From assembly GCF_026262505.1 (NCBI RefSeq), contig NC_067203.1:1798001-1862000 (forward strand): a stretch of 64,000 nt of DNA, given 5' to 3'. Each line of letters opens with the position of its first letter. Positions within the stretch are counted from its first letter, which is position 1. Below the pieces are notes generated by a model. The model worked only from the letters and a program-made list of their open reading frames with translations. It was not told the DNA's origin and made no database searches. The stretch is from Trichomonas vaginalis G3. Taxonomy: Eukaryota; Parabasalia; Trichomonadida; Trichomonadidae. A program made the translations under genes and the position numbers. Below, piece after piece: positions 26,953 through 37,439 of the stretch.

Positions 26953-29430
26953 ATGAATCTTGATACTATAAAGCAATATGATAACCTTTTTGAAGTATAT
27001 GAGAAACTCTTTCACCTAAAATCGAATGATGCATTAGATGAATTATTTACAACTTTAATTAACAACTTTTTCACAAAATATAAAATTCAGCCAGTTCCAT
27101 TTTTTTCGAGCCTTTTCACTGCAGTTAGTTAAAATTATGGATCGATTCTTCTTTACAAAAAACTTTATAACTTAATCAATGAAATTTATCCACTTCCATC
27201 ATCATTTTTAAATTTCAATATACCAAAATCTATCGAAAAATGTTTGAAAATTATTACTAAGGAAAATGATGTATCATTCCCTAGAGAAGATGAAATTAGA
27301 TATTTCATTATGTTTGATCAAATTGAAAAATTCAAAGAATATGCAATTAACAACAATATTAAAAATATCAAAATGAAATATTATTACATATTCCACATGA
27401 ATTCTGTTCTTGAGAATTGTGCTTATTTTGGTTCTGTCAACATTTTCAATTTTCGAGAGAGGGTCAAAGTTGCTATTTGTCACTTTTCCACAAGAATATA
27501 ATGGGGAAAAAGTTATCATATAGTTGATCTCATTCACTGAGGTGAGAGATGCATGTAGTGTAATGTTATAAATAGTGGGATTGCTGCTATAAGTCCTAGG
27601 TTCGAGACACATTGGCTTCATTTTTCTCTTTTTTATTGACGTAAACTATTCAATTTTTGTGTTCTCCATTCAAATTTCAGAATTTTTTTTGCAGATTTCA
27701 CGCTACATTCGAAGTTACCTTTTGTAACAACCACCACTGCCTACGAAAGACGAAAGTGTGTCACGATTTCACCCGGAAATCCGACGGTTGTTTAAGAGTA
27801 TGCACTTTTGTCACCTACTCTTCAATTTTCTTTTAACGAATTCAGATCGAAAAATCACACCAAAATGTCTCAGAAATGCAATTATTGGTGGAAATACGGA
27901 TATAATTAATGAATGTATGAGAGAATTTCAAATTGATAATGAGTGCTTAAATTGTGCGATTGGTTCTCATAACAACAAATTTGTTGAATACATTCTTGAT
28001 CATGATCTTGCTGAACTTAATAAAATTGATTTTGATACAATTTATTATTCTCAAAATGTGAAAGCATTGTTTCTCTTGTATGAAAAAGATCCAAATTCAA
28101 TCATTCCATGGTGTACACCATTTCCACAAACTATTGATATCCTTAAATCAGGTAATATCAATTTATCAACAATTAAACAACAATTACAAACACTTTTTGA
28201 CTATTGAGTTAAATATTCATGCAATGAAATAACTCAATTTTTATTAGAATCACCAGAAGCTGGTCAAATTAATGTTAATTATAGAGACAAATCCAAAAAA
28301 TCTGCACTTGATTATGCAGCCGAACTAAACAACAAGAAAATGGCAGAGATTCTTCTGAATCATGGAGCAGAAATTAATCCACAAAAATCTGAGCAGCCTC
28401 CTCTTTATCACTCAATAATACATAGACATATAGATATGTTAGAATTCCTTCTTTCTTTTGGAGCAAATGCTAATGCATTTTATGATAGTGAACAACCTAT
28501 TTTATGCTTTGCTATTGCTATACATTGCCAATCAATTGCAGAGATATTAATTTCACATGGAGCAGAACTAGCAGGGAGAAATGGAGAATTGGCACTTGAA
28601 ACTGCAGTTAAATTCAAAAATATAGAGATGGTGCAATTTTTAATCTTTCATGGGGTTGAAATCAAAGGGTCTGGTGGTGGTTTCGCGCTGTATGAAGCAA
28701 TTAAAAATGGTTATTTTGATATTGCTCAAATGCTTATATCAAATGGCGCAGATCCTAAAGAAGATTGGGGTTATGAACCAAATATTAATATTGCAACAAA
28801 ATATAATCACAAAGAAATTGTAGAACTTCTAATTTCCTATGGTGTGAATCTAAATAGTATAAGTCATCCAGGCCAAACATCTCTTCATTATGCCATAAAG
28901 CATAATTATGAAGAAATAGCTGAAATTCTTATCAAAAATGGTGCTGATCTTAATATTAGAGATTCTTATGATCAAACAGCTCTCCATTTTGCATCCATTA
29001 GCAATATGCAGGAAATTATTAAATTACTCATTTCACATGGCGCAGATGTCAACCTCAAAGATTCCAAAGGCAAAACAGCTTTCGATTATTTACTCGGTAG
29101 TGAAATTAATAAAGAATGCATTGAAGCTTTTATATCACATGGTGCTAATCTCCACGCAAAGGACAGTTAAGCAAGAACATTTCTTCATTATGCAGTTAAA
29201 TATAATGATTTAAAAGCTATATCACTTTTATTAAATAATGGTATCGATCCAAACGTTTGAGACCACAAAAAACAAATTTCCTTTTCTTTATGCATGTAAA
29301 TGATATATCAAAAACAGCGAAGGAAAAACAATTCTTCGTTATGTATAGTTAAATACAATGATACAAAAACTGTTGCACTCTTATTTATTAATGGTATTGA
29401 TGCTAATATTTGAGACAAAGAAGGAAGAAA
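26953..29430 (+). pseudogene. Second DUF3447-plus-ankyrin gene, decayed and interrupted by a repeat
   Basis: Starts MNLDTIKQYDNLFEVYEKLF at 26953 and shows the same N-terminal region as the first gene (ENCAYFGSVNIFNF; CLRNAIIGGNTDII; CLNCAIGSHNNKFV), then about ten ankyrin repeats (open block 28340-29170). In-frame stops occur near 27131, 28207, 29170 and further on. A 366-bp repeat (27455-27820) splits the gene between NIFNF and LLTNSDR; removing it with one copy of its 10-bp target duplication gives an uninterrupted frame there. More decayed than the first gene. Host gene. Confidence 0.85.
27455..27820 (+). repeat. SINE-like repeat, copy 1, with 10-bp target duplication
   Basis: Flanked by TTCAATTTTC at 27445-27454 and 27821-27830. 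The unit starts GAGAGAGGGTCAAAGTTGC. It contains a D-arm-like ATCTCATTCACTGAGGTGAG and a B box GGTTCGAGACA about 70 nt later, then T runs. A near copy lies at 62503-62838; the shared part here ends at 27810. A tRNA-derived SINE is the likeliest reading. It has no poly-A tail, so a MITE is the alternative. Confidence 0.7.
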
Positions 29431-29871
29431 TTAAGAGATTTTCAGAAAGTGGTAACAATCTCAATTTTTGGAAATTTTGGGTAGATTGGGAAGCACTTTG
29501 CGCTCAATTGTAATTATTGTTCTTTACTTTTTTATATAGCTATTTGGTATCTGTTGTAAATGTATATATATTTGATGACTTAGTAATGATTTTTCTTTAT
29601 AAAATGCCTTAAGGGTGCACTTACGCCCCTATGACACGGCCTTAATTTATTACAATACTTTTAATCGCAATCCCTTAATATATTAGAATGAAAATATACA
29701 GCATAAATTACTAAGAAACTACTTGAACTCAAAAATAAATTCTTTAGATATATATTGAGAACAAGTAATGTGCCCCAAAATTAGCTAAAAATTTTAGGGA
29801 TTGCTAATGGCAGAAACGTGAGATTTGAATGGGGCTTTCATTTTTTATCTCATATTCAATTTCTCATATTG
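29431..29871. other. Non-coding sequence before Polinton 2
   Basis: No gene. TTAAGGGTGCAC at about 29609 matches the tip of the putative repeat at 57379-58429. Confidence 0.5.
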
Positions 29872-30811
29872 AAAAAAAAAAAAAAAAAAAAAAAAAAAGG
29901 TAGTGGGGCTTCCAGGCACTTCGTGCCTTCTAGCCCTGAAGATGTTTAGTATAAATGAAGTTTTTATTCGGAAAATTGTTAGTCTTCTTGGTCGAAAACA
30001 TTATATAATGTTTCACTTTTCACAAATTATATATGTTTTCATGTTTTGTCAAGACTTCTTCGTAAATGTTTTGTCAAGACTTCTTCGTAAAATCAGACAA
30101 AAATAATGTTTAGGGTAGAAGGTTAGATATAACCTCTTTTCTAACCTCTTTTCTACCCTCTTGAATTTGTCAAGATTTCTTCGTAAATGTTTTGTCAAGA
30201 CTTCTTCGTAAAGACTTTGTCAAGACTTCTTCGTAAAGACTTTGTTGAGATTTCTTCATGAAATTTACACCAAAAATAATGTTTAGGGTAGAAGGTTAGA
30301 TATAACCTCTTTTCTAACCTCTTTTCTACCCTCTTGAATTTTCATGAAATTTACACCAAAAATATATTTTAGGGTAGAAGGTTAGATATAACCTCTTTTC
30401 TAACCTCTTTTCTACCCTCTTGAATTTTCATGAAATTTACACCAAAAATATATTTTAGGTGAAGAGGTGAGATATAACCTGTTTTTTCACCTAATTTTTC
30501 ACCTCTTGAATTTTCATGAAATTTACACCAAAAATATACTACTAGGGTCATTTACGAAGAAATCTCAACAAAGTCTTTACGAAGAAATCTCAACAAAACA
30601 TAGACAAGAAAGTTCATGAGAAATTAGATGAAGAAGTCTTAACAAAGTCTTTACGAAGAAATTCATGAAAATTCAAGAGGGTAGAAAAGAGGTTAGAAAA
30701 GAGGTTATATCTAACCTTCTACCCTAAAATATATTTTTGGGTCATTTACACTCATTTACGAAGAAATCTCAACAAAGTCTTTACGAAGAAGTCACAATAA
30801 AACATCTGTCA
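29872..30811 (+). repeat. Polinton 2 left terminal inverted repeat
   Basis: Outer 27-A run, then a tip with a nested hairpin (AGGCAC-TTC-GTGCCT inside GGGCT...AGCCC). Then tandem units of about 25 bp (TTTTGTCAAGACTTCTTCGT) and three palindromic units with GGTTAGATATAACC at their heart. Unit numbers differ from the right end. Confidence 0.9.
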
Positions 30812-30838
30812 AAAACCGCTTTTTAAACTTCACTTAAA

Positions 30839-31930
30839 ATGCCACGTAAGCTACGTAAGAATATACGTAAGAGGAAGAGAGCATTGAAACATCCAATAGT
30901 AAAACTGACACCACAACAACAGTTGCAACAACAAATGCTGAATGACCCCACTATGTTGCAACAAATGTCAAGCAATCCTATGCTTTTAAACCGAGTCATT
31001 GGTGCACAGAGTGGAGGTTTAAGAGCGGCACTTTTAGCGAAAATGGCAGGCTATGGTGGAGCTGCAGACGGAACAGCTTATAACCCTCAAAGTCAAATGA
31101 ATTTGAGTTCACTCAAAAATCAAATAACAGATGTCAAAAAGTCAAACATAGACATACAGAAACAAATAAGCGAAAACGAAAAGAAACTAGAATATGACAG
31201 ACAGACAAAGAAACTCAATGAGTTAAACGTAGAGAAAAAGAAGAAAGAAGAACAACTGAAAGAACTAAGTACAGAGGAATATGCGAAAAAAGTGTCAGAA
31301 AAAGCAGCAGAAGTAGCAAAAATGGAACAAGATGTCATAAATTTGAAAAACCATACTACTCAATATAAAATACTGAAAGATGAAGAGATAAAACAAAAAG
31401 CCCTGAAGACATATATGGATAGCGATGAGTATAAAAAAGAAGTTGAAGCAAATGTAAAGGCAGAAAAACTTTTACAGTTGCAAAACCAAACCGTACAGTA
31501 TGAAAACTTAGCACAAGAAAGTAAAAATAACGACGCAGCCATGCAAAAGGCAATGAAAAGTGCAGAATATATAAAAGCTAACAATGACTGGTTAGATGCC
31601 CAAGCCAACGCTAAAGCAGCCCAACTCATAGGGTCAATAAGGACAAAAATACAAGCGGATGAAGATAGTTCAAATGAAGCTTTAACAAATGCTGACTTTA
31701 AGAACGCTTTCGAAGCTCTTCATAGTAAGGTGAAACAAGTGAACGACTTCTCATCTGGAAAGAAACTGAAGTCTGAAGGTTTCGACAAAGAGTTAAAAGA
31801 AGTAGCACAAAATATGACGAAAATAACAGATGCAGCAACGAGACAGGCAGTTCAAAGTGCCTATGACGCCGTTAGAGCAACTGTTGTGAAAAGTCAAGAA
31901 AAAGAGTTACAACAGACCAAAAAGACCTAG
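30839..31930 (+). CDS. Coiled-coil Polinton 2 protein with basic N-terminus
   Basis: 363 residues. Very basic start (MPRKLRKNIRKRKRALKH), a Gln-rich stretch, then a Gly/Ala segment (GGLRAALLAKMAGYGGAADG). Residues about 90-250 are long charged helices with coiled-coil character. Probably a DNA-associated or scaffold protein of the particle; that is inference. First rightward gene after the left TIR. Confidence 0.6.
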   Translation: MPRKLRKNIRKRKRALKHPIVKLTPQQQLQQQMLNDPTMLQQMSSNPMLLNRVIGAQSGGLRAALLAKMAGYGGAADGTAYNPQSQMNLSSLKNQITDVKKSNIDIQKQISENEKKLEYDRQTKKLNELNVEKKKKEEQLKELSTEEYAKKVSEKAAEVAKMEQDVINLKNHTTQYKILKDEEIKQKALKTYMDSDEYKKEVEANVKAEKLLQLQNQTVQYENLAQESKNNDAAMQKAMKSAEYIKANNDWLDAQANAKAAQLIGSIRTKIQADEDSSNEALTNADFKNAFEALHSKVKQVNDFSSGKKLKSEGFDKELKEVAQNMTKITDAATRQAVQSAYDAVRATVVKSQEKELQQTKKT

Positions 31931-31989
31931 TAAATGCTTTCTTAAAAACGAAAAGTCAGGTAGGACATTACGCTGCAGATGGAACATAT

Positions 31990-32208
31990 GTGCCAGCTGG
32001 TGGAACTTATATACCACCAAACCCTCCAAGAGAAGCACCTGCACCAGGACTACCTAGAACATTTACATCGTCACATGGACACAGACACAGGCATGCACAA
32101 CAACCAGCACAACAACCACCTCCACAACCAGCACAACAACCACCACAACAACCAACAAAAACACTGACAACCAGCACAACAACAACCACAAACAGAGCAA
32201 GGACATAA
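31990..32208 (+). CDS. Pro/Gln/His-rich segment (fossil part)
   Basis: Low-complexity coding-like stretch (PAGGTYIPPNPPREAPAPGL, HGHRHRHAQQ, then PQQP repeats and a Thr run). It follows the coiled-coil frame closely; other coding-like sequence fills the space to 32547. Part of a broken gene region. Confidence 0.4.
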   Translation: MPAGGTYIPPNPPREAPAPGLPRTFTSSHGHRHRHAQQPAQQPPPQPAQQPPQQPTKTLTTSTTTTTNRART

Positions 32209-32547
32209 AAGAAGTAGAGAACAAGGAAACCAAGAATTCTTAAAAATGCTTAAGAAGACTATGGTTACCCAGATAGTATTGACTTTAGTGACAGATATAA
32301 AGAAGCTATTAGAAAGTTCAAGGATGGAAATACTGACCCGAACCTATTTAGCTTTATGGCTCTGCACCAAAGGGATATAATTTCAAACCTGGAAAATACA
32401 AGCTCGCTAAGGATATGATTTAATAGCATATCATCCAAATGACATGAACGAATTTACTCCGAGATATTTGATGTCAGAGCTAAATGACAATTTAACTCTC
32501 TTCATGAAACGCGTAAAAATAGAGACGGAACGAAAGAAGAAAGGTTT

Positions 32548-33024
32548 ATGAGTCCGGATGACTTAGAAAGGGAACTTGTTGAAAACGGTCTCGGAATATA
32601 TGAAATGCCAGCAGATGAGGTACAAGAAACTCCACAGGAAGAACTAGTTCAGATACAACCAGACATGGAAGAAATAGTTCAGCAACAAAAGCTAGAAGAG
32701 CCTGAAGGAAACGAACAAGTCCTTCCTTTGGAAACTAACTTCACAGAACTAGATGAAGATTTGGAACAGCCGAAAAATCTTGACCCTCAACAAGAGTATG
32801 CGGAGAATATGGAATATTTCCAAGAGTCTAAAAAAAATTCGGCTGACATAGTAGAAGAATATCGAAAAATGTTTGCCGACATACAAAAGACTCCAACATC
32901 AGATGAAAATATCCAGCATAGAATGGAAGAACTGAAAAAAAATGTACACAAAACAACAACCCTTTTTACTTACGAGCATTTAACGTTCAATCTTCGGATG
33001 AACTCGGTGAAGATAAAAGGTTAA
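32548..33024 (+). CDS. Acidic Polinton 2 segment (fossil part)
   Basis: 158 residues, rich in Glu/Gln/Pro (EELVQIQPDMEEIVQQQK), with a helical end. Family unknown. Lies in the same gene region as its neighbours. Confidence 0.4.
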   Translation: MSPDDLERELVENGLGIYEMPADEVQETPQEELVQIQPDMEEIVQQQKLEEPEGNEQVLPLETNFTELDEDLEQPKNLDPQQEYAENMEYFQESKKNSADIVEEYRKMFADIQKTPTSDENIQHRMEELKKNVHKTTTLFTYEHLTFNLRMNSVKIKG

Positions 33025-33054
33025 ATTTCAAGAAAAACATATAGAAATGAAACA

Positions 33055-34029
33055 TTGTTTAAAGTTCATTCAGAACCTAACCAAGATGGAAACAAACCTA
33101 CTTTTGTTTCTGCAGACGATGGAACTACAATGAGATGGGGTCATAAAGCTAACCCGGATAGGTGGTTCATAAACTTACAACCTCAATTCCAAGAAGTTGT
33201 AGACGCAATGGAAGTCAATGGTGAACCAGATATAGCTGGTATTTTCAGCGCGGCTTTAATGCCATTGAAAGATATGAAAGATGCAGATATTTTGGACCAG
33301 TATGAAATGAACATGGCTGATGGAAATATAACACCTGACGTTCTAGAACATTTATCTCAAAGAACTACACAGAACCATAGAGATGGTATATTTGGTGAAG
33401 AGTTTAGAAAGAAAGTTAGGGAGATAGAAGGAAGAGAACCTATTGTACATGACCTTGCAAACGAAAGTTTACAAAATGTCATAAAAACTTACTTTGCAGA
33501 CAATGAACCGAGAAGGGATGAATATTTAAGAAAACTCAAATGGACAGTACCAAATGAAATGTTAGTATTGAAAAACATGTTCCTTGACAAAATAAAACCA
33601 ACTACAGAAATAAACGACGCAAGACTGAAAGATTGGGTAGAAGCCTTCCCATTCACAAAAGATATAGTTGGTAACATGGAAAGAAAACCAGAATGGCTAC
33701 AAAAACATATATTTGGAAACGAGCATATTCCATATGGACAGGCACTGTTTGAAGAGCTTGAACCGGAAACTCAGGAAAGAGTCATGCAAACAATACGCGA
33801 AGACTCAAATACAGACTATGACAAACTCTTTCTAGGATATAGGTTACCTGAGATGGGCGACCAGAGCCAAAAGGCAAAAAGGACATGGGAAATTTGCAAC
33901 ATACTAGATGAACATAATGCAAAGATGCAACAACTTCAAGCAGAGGGCAATGAAGGAAAAAGAAGAGTTAAAAACTCAGTCAGGAAGAAAGTAAAGCTTG
34001 GTCGGAGTGGGTTCTATTATGACATATAA
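33055..34029 (+). CDS. Conserved Polinton 2 protein, function unknown (fossil part)
   Basis: 324 residues, mostly helical and charged, with a basic end (GKRRVKNSVRKKVKLGRSGF). It sits just before the capsid gene. No motif I can name. Could be a scaffold or DNA-binding virion protein; inference only. Confidence 0.5.
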   Translation: MFKVHSEPNQDGNKPTFVSADDGTTMRWGHKANPDRWFINLQPQFQEVVDAMEVNGEPDIAGIFSAALMPLKDMKDADILDQYEMNMADGNITPDVLEHLSQRTTQNHRDGIFGEEFRKKVREIEGREPIVHDLANESLQNVIKTYFADNEPRRDEYLRKLKWTVPNEMLVLKNMFLDKIKPTTEINDARLKDWVEAFPFTKDIVGNMERKPEWLQKHIFGNEHIPYGQALFEELEPETQERVMQTIREDSNTDYDKLFLGYRLPEMGDQSQKAKRTWEICNILDEHNAKMQQLQAEGNEGKRRVKNSVRKKVKLGRSGFYYDI

Positions 34030-34061
34030 ATCCAACTATTCTATATTTTTACTCATATGAA

Positions 34062-35108
34062 ATGTACGCCGCTCAGAATATAACGCCAACAGTTTTGGAT
34101 GCTATGAATGGAAATGTTTCCGAATGGTATAACGAATGCGACAATGCCATTAGAAGGTCAGAAATAGTTCCTGGAACTTACGAATATACAACTGCTGTTT
34201 CTTATGGAAACGTAGGTGAGTTTGGAGAAGGTTCTTCAACAACAGTAGATATTGCTTGCGACAGGTTTCATATTATTTCTATTGACAACTCATTCTTATA
34301 CGTGGAACAAGACATTGAAATAAAACCTTCTGCCAAGTTGTCTGACAAGAAAGGTTGCAATGGAATTTTCTATGTCGGATACCAATATGCTCCAGAAGTT
34401 TTCATGGGATATAAGATATATTCTAACTCTGACTTAGTTCAAACAGTAACATGGGCAAACTATGAATGGTTCGCTTTGAGAAACTCAGTACAACCACAAG
34501 CTAGAGAACAAACAGACCAGTATGCAACCATTGAGAAAATAAGAAGACTTGACCCTAACGTTCCAGGAGTTTATGTTAACCTTTCTGGACAAACTGCAGC
34601 AGCAGTAACCAAAGTAAAACTGAAACTTAGAGTTCCTTTGTCATCTTTCCTCATCTTCAGGTTTTTAAGATACTTGCCAAACTGGGCAGGAAAAATTTCT
34701 ATCGAACTTACTCCAAGCAAAAATAACTTAGTCATTGCACCAACACAAGACCCATTCACTCTTACAGAAGTAGTGGGAACAAATAAAATGTCATTCGCCG
34801 ACTTTTGCAAAAACAAAGTTGACTTAGACTTTGGTTTCTCAAACCTCAACACTGAAGTAAACTATTATTTCAATGCTGCTGGAGATGCTTGGGACCCAGT
34901 TAAGTTCACATGCGAAAAGTTTGAATGCAAGAGAATAGAAAGCAGACTTGCAGTCTATATGTTGGACCCAGATATTTCAAATGCTTTAGCTGCCAAATAT
35001 ATTGCAGTTCCACTTATGTTCCCTATACACCAAATATCTGTCAAAGACTTTGCAGGTGAAGTTGGAAACCAAAGTGCTGACCCAGGTGCAAGAACAGATA
35101 TTGCTTAA
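34062..35108 (+). CDS. Major capsid protein, N-terminal part, Polinton 2 (fossil)
   Basis: 348 residues of beta-rich sequence. DNSFLYVEQDIEIKPSAKL followed by GIFYVGYQYAPEVFMGYKIY resembles the first jelly roll of Polinton capsid proteins (a phenylalanine/serine strand, then a surface block ending in Y-K-I-Y). LPNWAGKISIELTPS also suits a strand-turn-strand unit. The next stretch (35117-35668) belongs to the same gene region. Confidence 0.65.
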   Translation: MYAAQNITPTVLDAMNGNVSEWYNECDNAIRRSEIVPGTYEYTTAVSYGNVGEFGEGSSTTVDIACDRFHIISIDNSFLYVEQDIEIKPSAKLSDKKGCNGIFYVGYQYAPEVFMGYKIYSNSDLVQTVTWANYEWFALRNSVQPQAREQTDQYATIEKIRRLDPNVPGVYVNLSGQTAAAVTKVKLKLRVPLSSFLIFRFLRYLPNWAGKISIELTPSKNNLVIAPTQDPFTLTEVVGTNKMSFADFCKNKVDLDFGFSNLNTEVNYYFNAAGDAWDPVKFTCEKFECKRIESRLAVYMLDPDISNALAAKYIAVPLMFPIHQISVKDFAGEVGNQSADPGARTDIA

Positions 35109-35116
35109 CAACTGCA

Positions 35117-35668
35117 ATGAAACATGCAGATACTATGTTTGTACTGTTCAGACGAACTATAAATGACTATTCTTGCTTCTACAACCCTGGTATTAAATAC
35201 CATATAAACATAGATGGCAAATATTATCCAAGAGAAGAATATTCTACAGTTGAGGATATGAGGTCATACAACTTGACATTAGATGCTATGAACTTTAACA
35301 ACAACTTCACAACAACCATTAACCCTGAAATGCAAAGTTCTATTATGCCATATGTGAAAGTATGGACTCATACAGGAGGTCAAAAAACTCAATATACAAA
35401 TGGAGACCGTTCAAACTTTTGGCTTGGCATTCCATTTGCTGACTCAGAAGACTTTATGGGTGGTATTTCAACTGTTGGTACAGTTCAAATACAATATACT
35501 GGTGACAGAGACGGTCCAGATGAATTGAAAGCAAAGAAGTTTACAAAACCAATAGCACTTTTCACGGAAGATGCTCTTTTGAAGATTCGTTCGATGAAAC
35601 CTGCTGGGGCTCCTCAGATTGGCATAACGACAGCTTCCATCGAGCAGATTTTGGCAGCAGGTCAGTAA
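35117..35668 (+). CDS. Major capsid protein, C-terminal part, Polinton 2 (fossil)
   Basis: 183 residues including FRRTINDYSCFYNPGIKYHI and the late strand GTVQIQYTGDRDGPDELKAK, as expected for the second jelly roll. Part of the capsid gene region, which is broken. Confidence 0.6.
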   Translation: MKHADTMFVLFRRTINDYSCFYNPGIKYHINIDGKYYPREEYSTVEDMRSYNLTLDAMNFNNNFTTTINPEMQSSIMPYVKVWTHTGGQKTQYTNGDRSNFWLGIPFADSEDFMGGISTVGTVQIQYTGDRDGPDELKAKKFTKPIALFTEDALLKIRSMKPAGAPQIGITTASIEQILAAGQ

Positions 35669-35981
35669 GTTGTTCTTGAACTGACTTCTCTCCGTCAAAT
35701 ATTGACAGTACGCCAGTTTTGACATAAAATTGTATTATAAACTTTCCTTTAGAAATATCGGTCAGTTTTGTTGTTATATTTTTGTCTGCTTCAAGAACTT
35801 TCACCATCTCGGTTATACCAACTTTCTTTGCTTTATGAAAATATTTTGGTTCAGCAAAGACTGCTATTCTATAACATTTTCCATTGTTTGTATAAAGAAC
35901 TATTCTGTCAATGAACTTGTATTGTTTGTGTGTGTAAACTTTGTTTTGCTTCAATTCGAAGAGATACTCAAATACGTCCAT
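35562..35981 (-). CDS. Small Polinton 2 protein of unknown function
   Basis: 139 residues from the ATG at 35981 (MDVFEYLFELKQNKVYTHKQ). A beta-rich core (DRIVLYTNNGKCYRIAVFAE) precedes a charged tail that overlaps the capsid gene end on the other strand. It is divergent from the gene at 36001 with 19 bp between. The tail beyond about 35700 may not be real. Confidence 0.5.
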   Translation of the reverse strand: MDVFEYLFELKQNKVYTHKQYKFIDRIVLYTNNGKCYRIAVFAEPKYFHKAKKVGITEMVKVLEADKNITTKLTDISKGKFIIQFYVKTGVLSIFDGEKSVQEQLTDLLPKSARWKLSLCQSEEPQQVSSNESSKEHLP

Positions 35982-36000
35982 CTTTTTATTCTAAGTAAAA
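35982..36000. promoter_or_regulatory. Compact bidirectional promoter region
   Basis: Nineteen bases (CTTTTTATTCTAAGTAAA) between two divergent ATGs. The same TTTTTATTCTA...TAAAATG layout precedes the gene at 51100. Confidence 0.5.
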
Positions 36001-36581
36001 TGTCATTTCCGAAAAATAGAAGCGTAAGTGTTTCAAAAGGTTTAATGGCGGTGGCAGATGTGAAGTTAAATTCACCAACTCAAACAAACAGTCAAAGTGT
36101 TGTTGTCAATGTCAAAGAAAGAGATGTTGAAGTGGGGAAACCATACGAAGACGAAGATGGTATAACAATAGTTCCTGTAAAAGAACAACCAACATATCCT
36201 GAAGTTAGCAGAGACTTAAGTTCTGTTGCAGATATTCGAAACGACTACCAACAACTTAAAGACAAACTTAAAACTCAGGAGAAGATTTGTCAAGCTTTGG
36301 GTATAATGTTAAACTTGGTTGAGCACAACCCTGTAAAAGTGAACTCATATGTCATCGCACCTCATGAAGTTTTGAAAGAACTATTGAAACTTTTGACAGA
36401 GGCAGACGATATAAACATCAAAGAAATAGAACCTGACATTGCTTGCTGTGGTGTTTCATATAATGTCATTGACAAGATATACGTTATGAAAGGAGGTGAA
36501 ACGTTGAACTTAAAATATAGTTTCCCAGACGTCATAAAAATATTTGACGACCACAACATTTCATTAAAATTTACTTGCTAA
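36001..36581 (+). CDS. CCG-motif conserved protein, Polinton 2
   Basis: 193 residues from the ATG at 36001. Basic start (MSFPKNRSVSVSKGL), variable middle, coiled-coil-like segment, then a conserved C-terminal half with IACCGVSYNVIDKIYVMKGG that matches 9268-9753 in Polinton 1. Followed after 4 bp by the penton-like candidate, as in the other element. Function unknown. Confidence 0.65.
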
Positions 36582-36585
36582 GTAA

Positions 36586-37392
36586 ATGGCAGAAGACATA
36601 GTGGTTTATACTATTACGACTAAAAACCCTGAGTCATATAATTCTATAACAACAAACTTACAAAGTCCTCAAGGACGATATTGTAAACTGACCTTAAACA
36701 CGATGACGACTAAAGCCTGTTTTGCTCTTTTGACACCAGAAGACTTTGTTGTTGTGAATGGTAAAAAATACTTCTTTGAAGATACTTACTCAGATATACC
36801 ACCAACAGGTTTTGTTGACTTATTTAATACTTTAAGGACGGATGTAACATGTGCTGCAACTAGAGCAGGTTTCATTATGTTTGGATGTCCGACTGAGTTT
36901 AGTATAAACGATATGAGCTATAATACAAAACTTATATCTGGTTTTTACTACCAACAGTTTCCTATAACAGGAAAAGGTGTCATACAAGGTTTGTCTGTTC
37001 CATTGACTTTAAGTACACCTATTTTATATATTGTTTCAAACTTAGGTTCAAAGTGCTATTCGAATATCGACAGAAACTACTATGACCAAAAGATACTCAT
37101 GCGTATAAACAACACATTCTCTGCTGGTTTGCCTATTGTTCATTCGAATGCAGAGTTTTCAGCTTTAGTGAACTCAAACACTTTGGCAAACATAAACTTA
37201 ACCTTAGTTGACGCAAACTTTGTTCCTGTAAAACTTTTATGTCCTATGTATTTGTCAATGACGGCAGAAAGTTTCGAATTGGAAGATGCAACTGGTGAAA
37301 GTATTGTACTACAAGAACAACTTCAACAACAAATAGCTCAAGAACAACAAATGCAACAAATGGAACAAATGCAACAACAAAGTCAAGAATAA
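36586..37392 (+). CDS. Penton/minor-capsid candidate, Polinton 2
   Basis: 268 residues, beta-rich, with a Gln-rich tail (QQIAQEQQMQQMEQMQQQ). Matches 10251-10898 in the order of several segments (see there). The conserved adjacency to the CCG gene supports orthology. A vertex or minor capsid role is inferred from size and beta character. Confidence 0.55.
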   Translation: MAEDIVVYTITTKNPESYNSITTNLQSPQGRYCKLTLNTMTTKACFALLTPEDFVVVNGKKYFFEDTYSDIPPTGFVDLFNTLRTDVTCAATRAGFIMFGCPTEFSINDMSYNTKLISGFYYQQFPITGKGVIQGLSVPLTLSTPILYIVSNLGSKCYSNIDRNYYDQKILMRINNTFSAGLPIVHSNAEFSALVNSNTLANINLTLVDANFVPVKLLCPMYLSMTAESFELEDATGESIVLQEQLQQQIAQEQQMQQMEQMQQQSQE

Positions 37393-37439
37393 AAAATAGC
37401 TCAAGAATAAAAAAAATATTTTTTTTTATTTTATTTGAA

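Noticed and set aside
29903-30106. Open frame starting MGLPGTSCLLALKMFSINEV at both ends of Polinton 2
   Set aside because: It lies wholly in the terminal inverted repeat (mirror copy at 54236-54502) and runs into tandem repeats; no sign of selection as a gene.
31120-31629. Ser/Phe-rich minus-strand frames opposite the coiled-coil gene
   Set aside because: Mirror of Lys/Glu-rich codons on the plus strand.
31990-32208. Cys/Gly-rich minus frame opposite the Pro/Gln-rich segment
   Set aside because: Mirror of CCA/CAA codons; no independent support.
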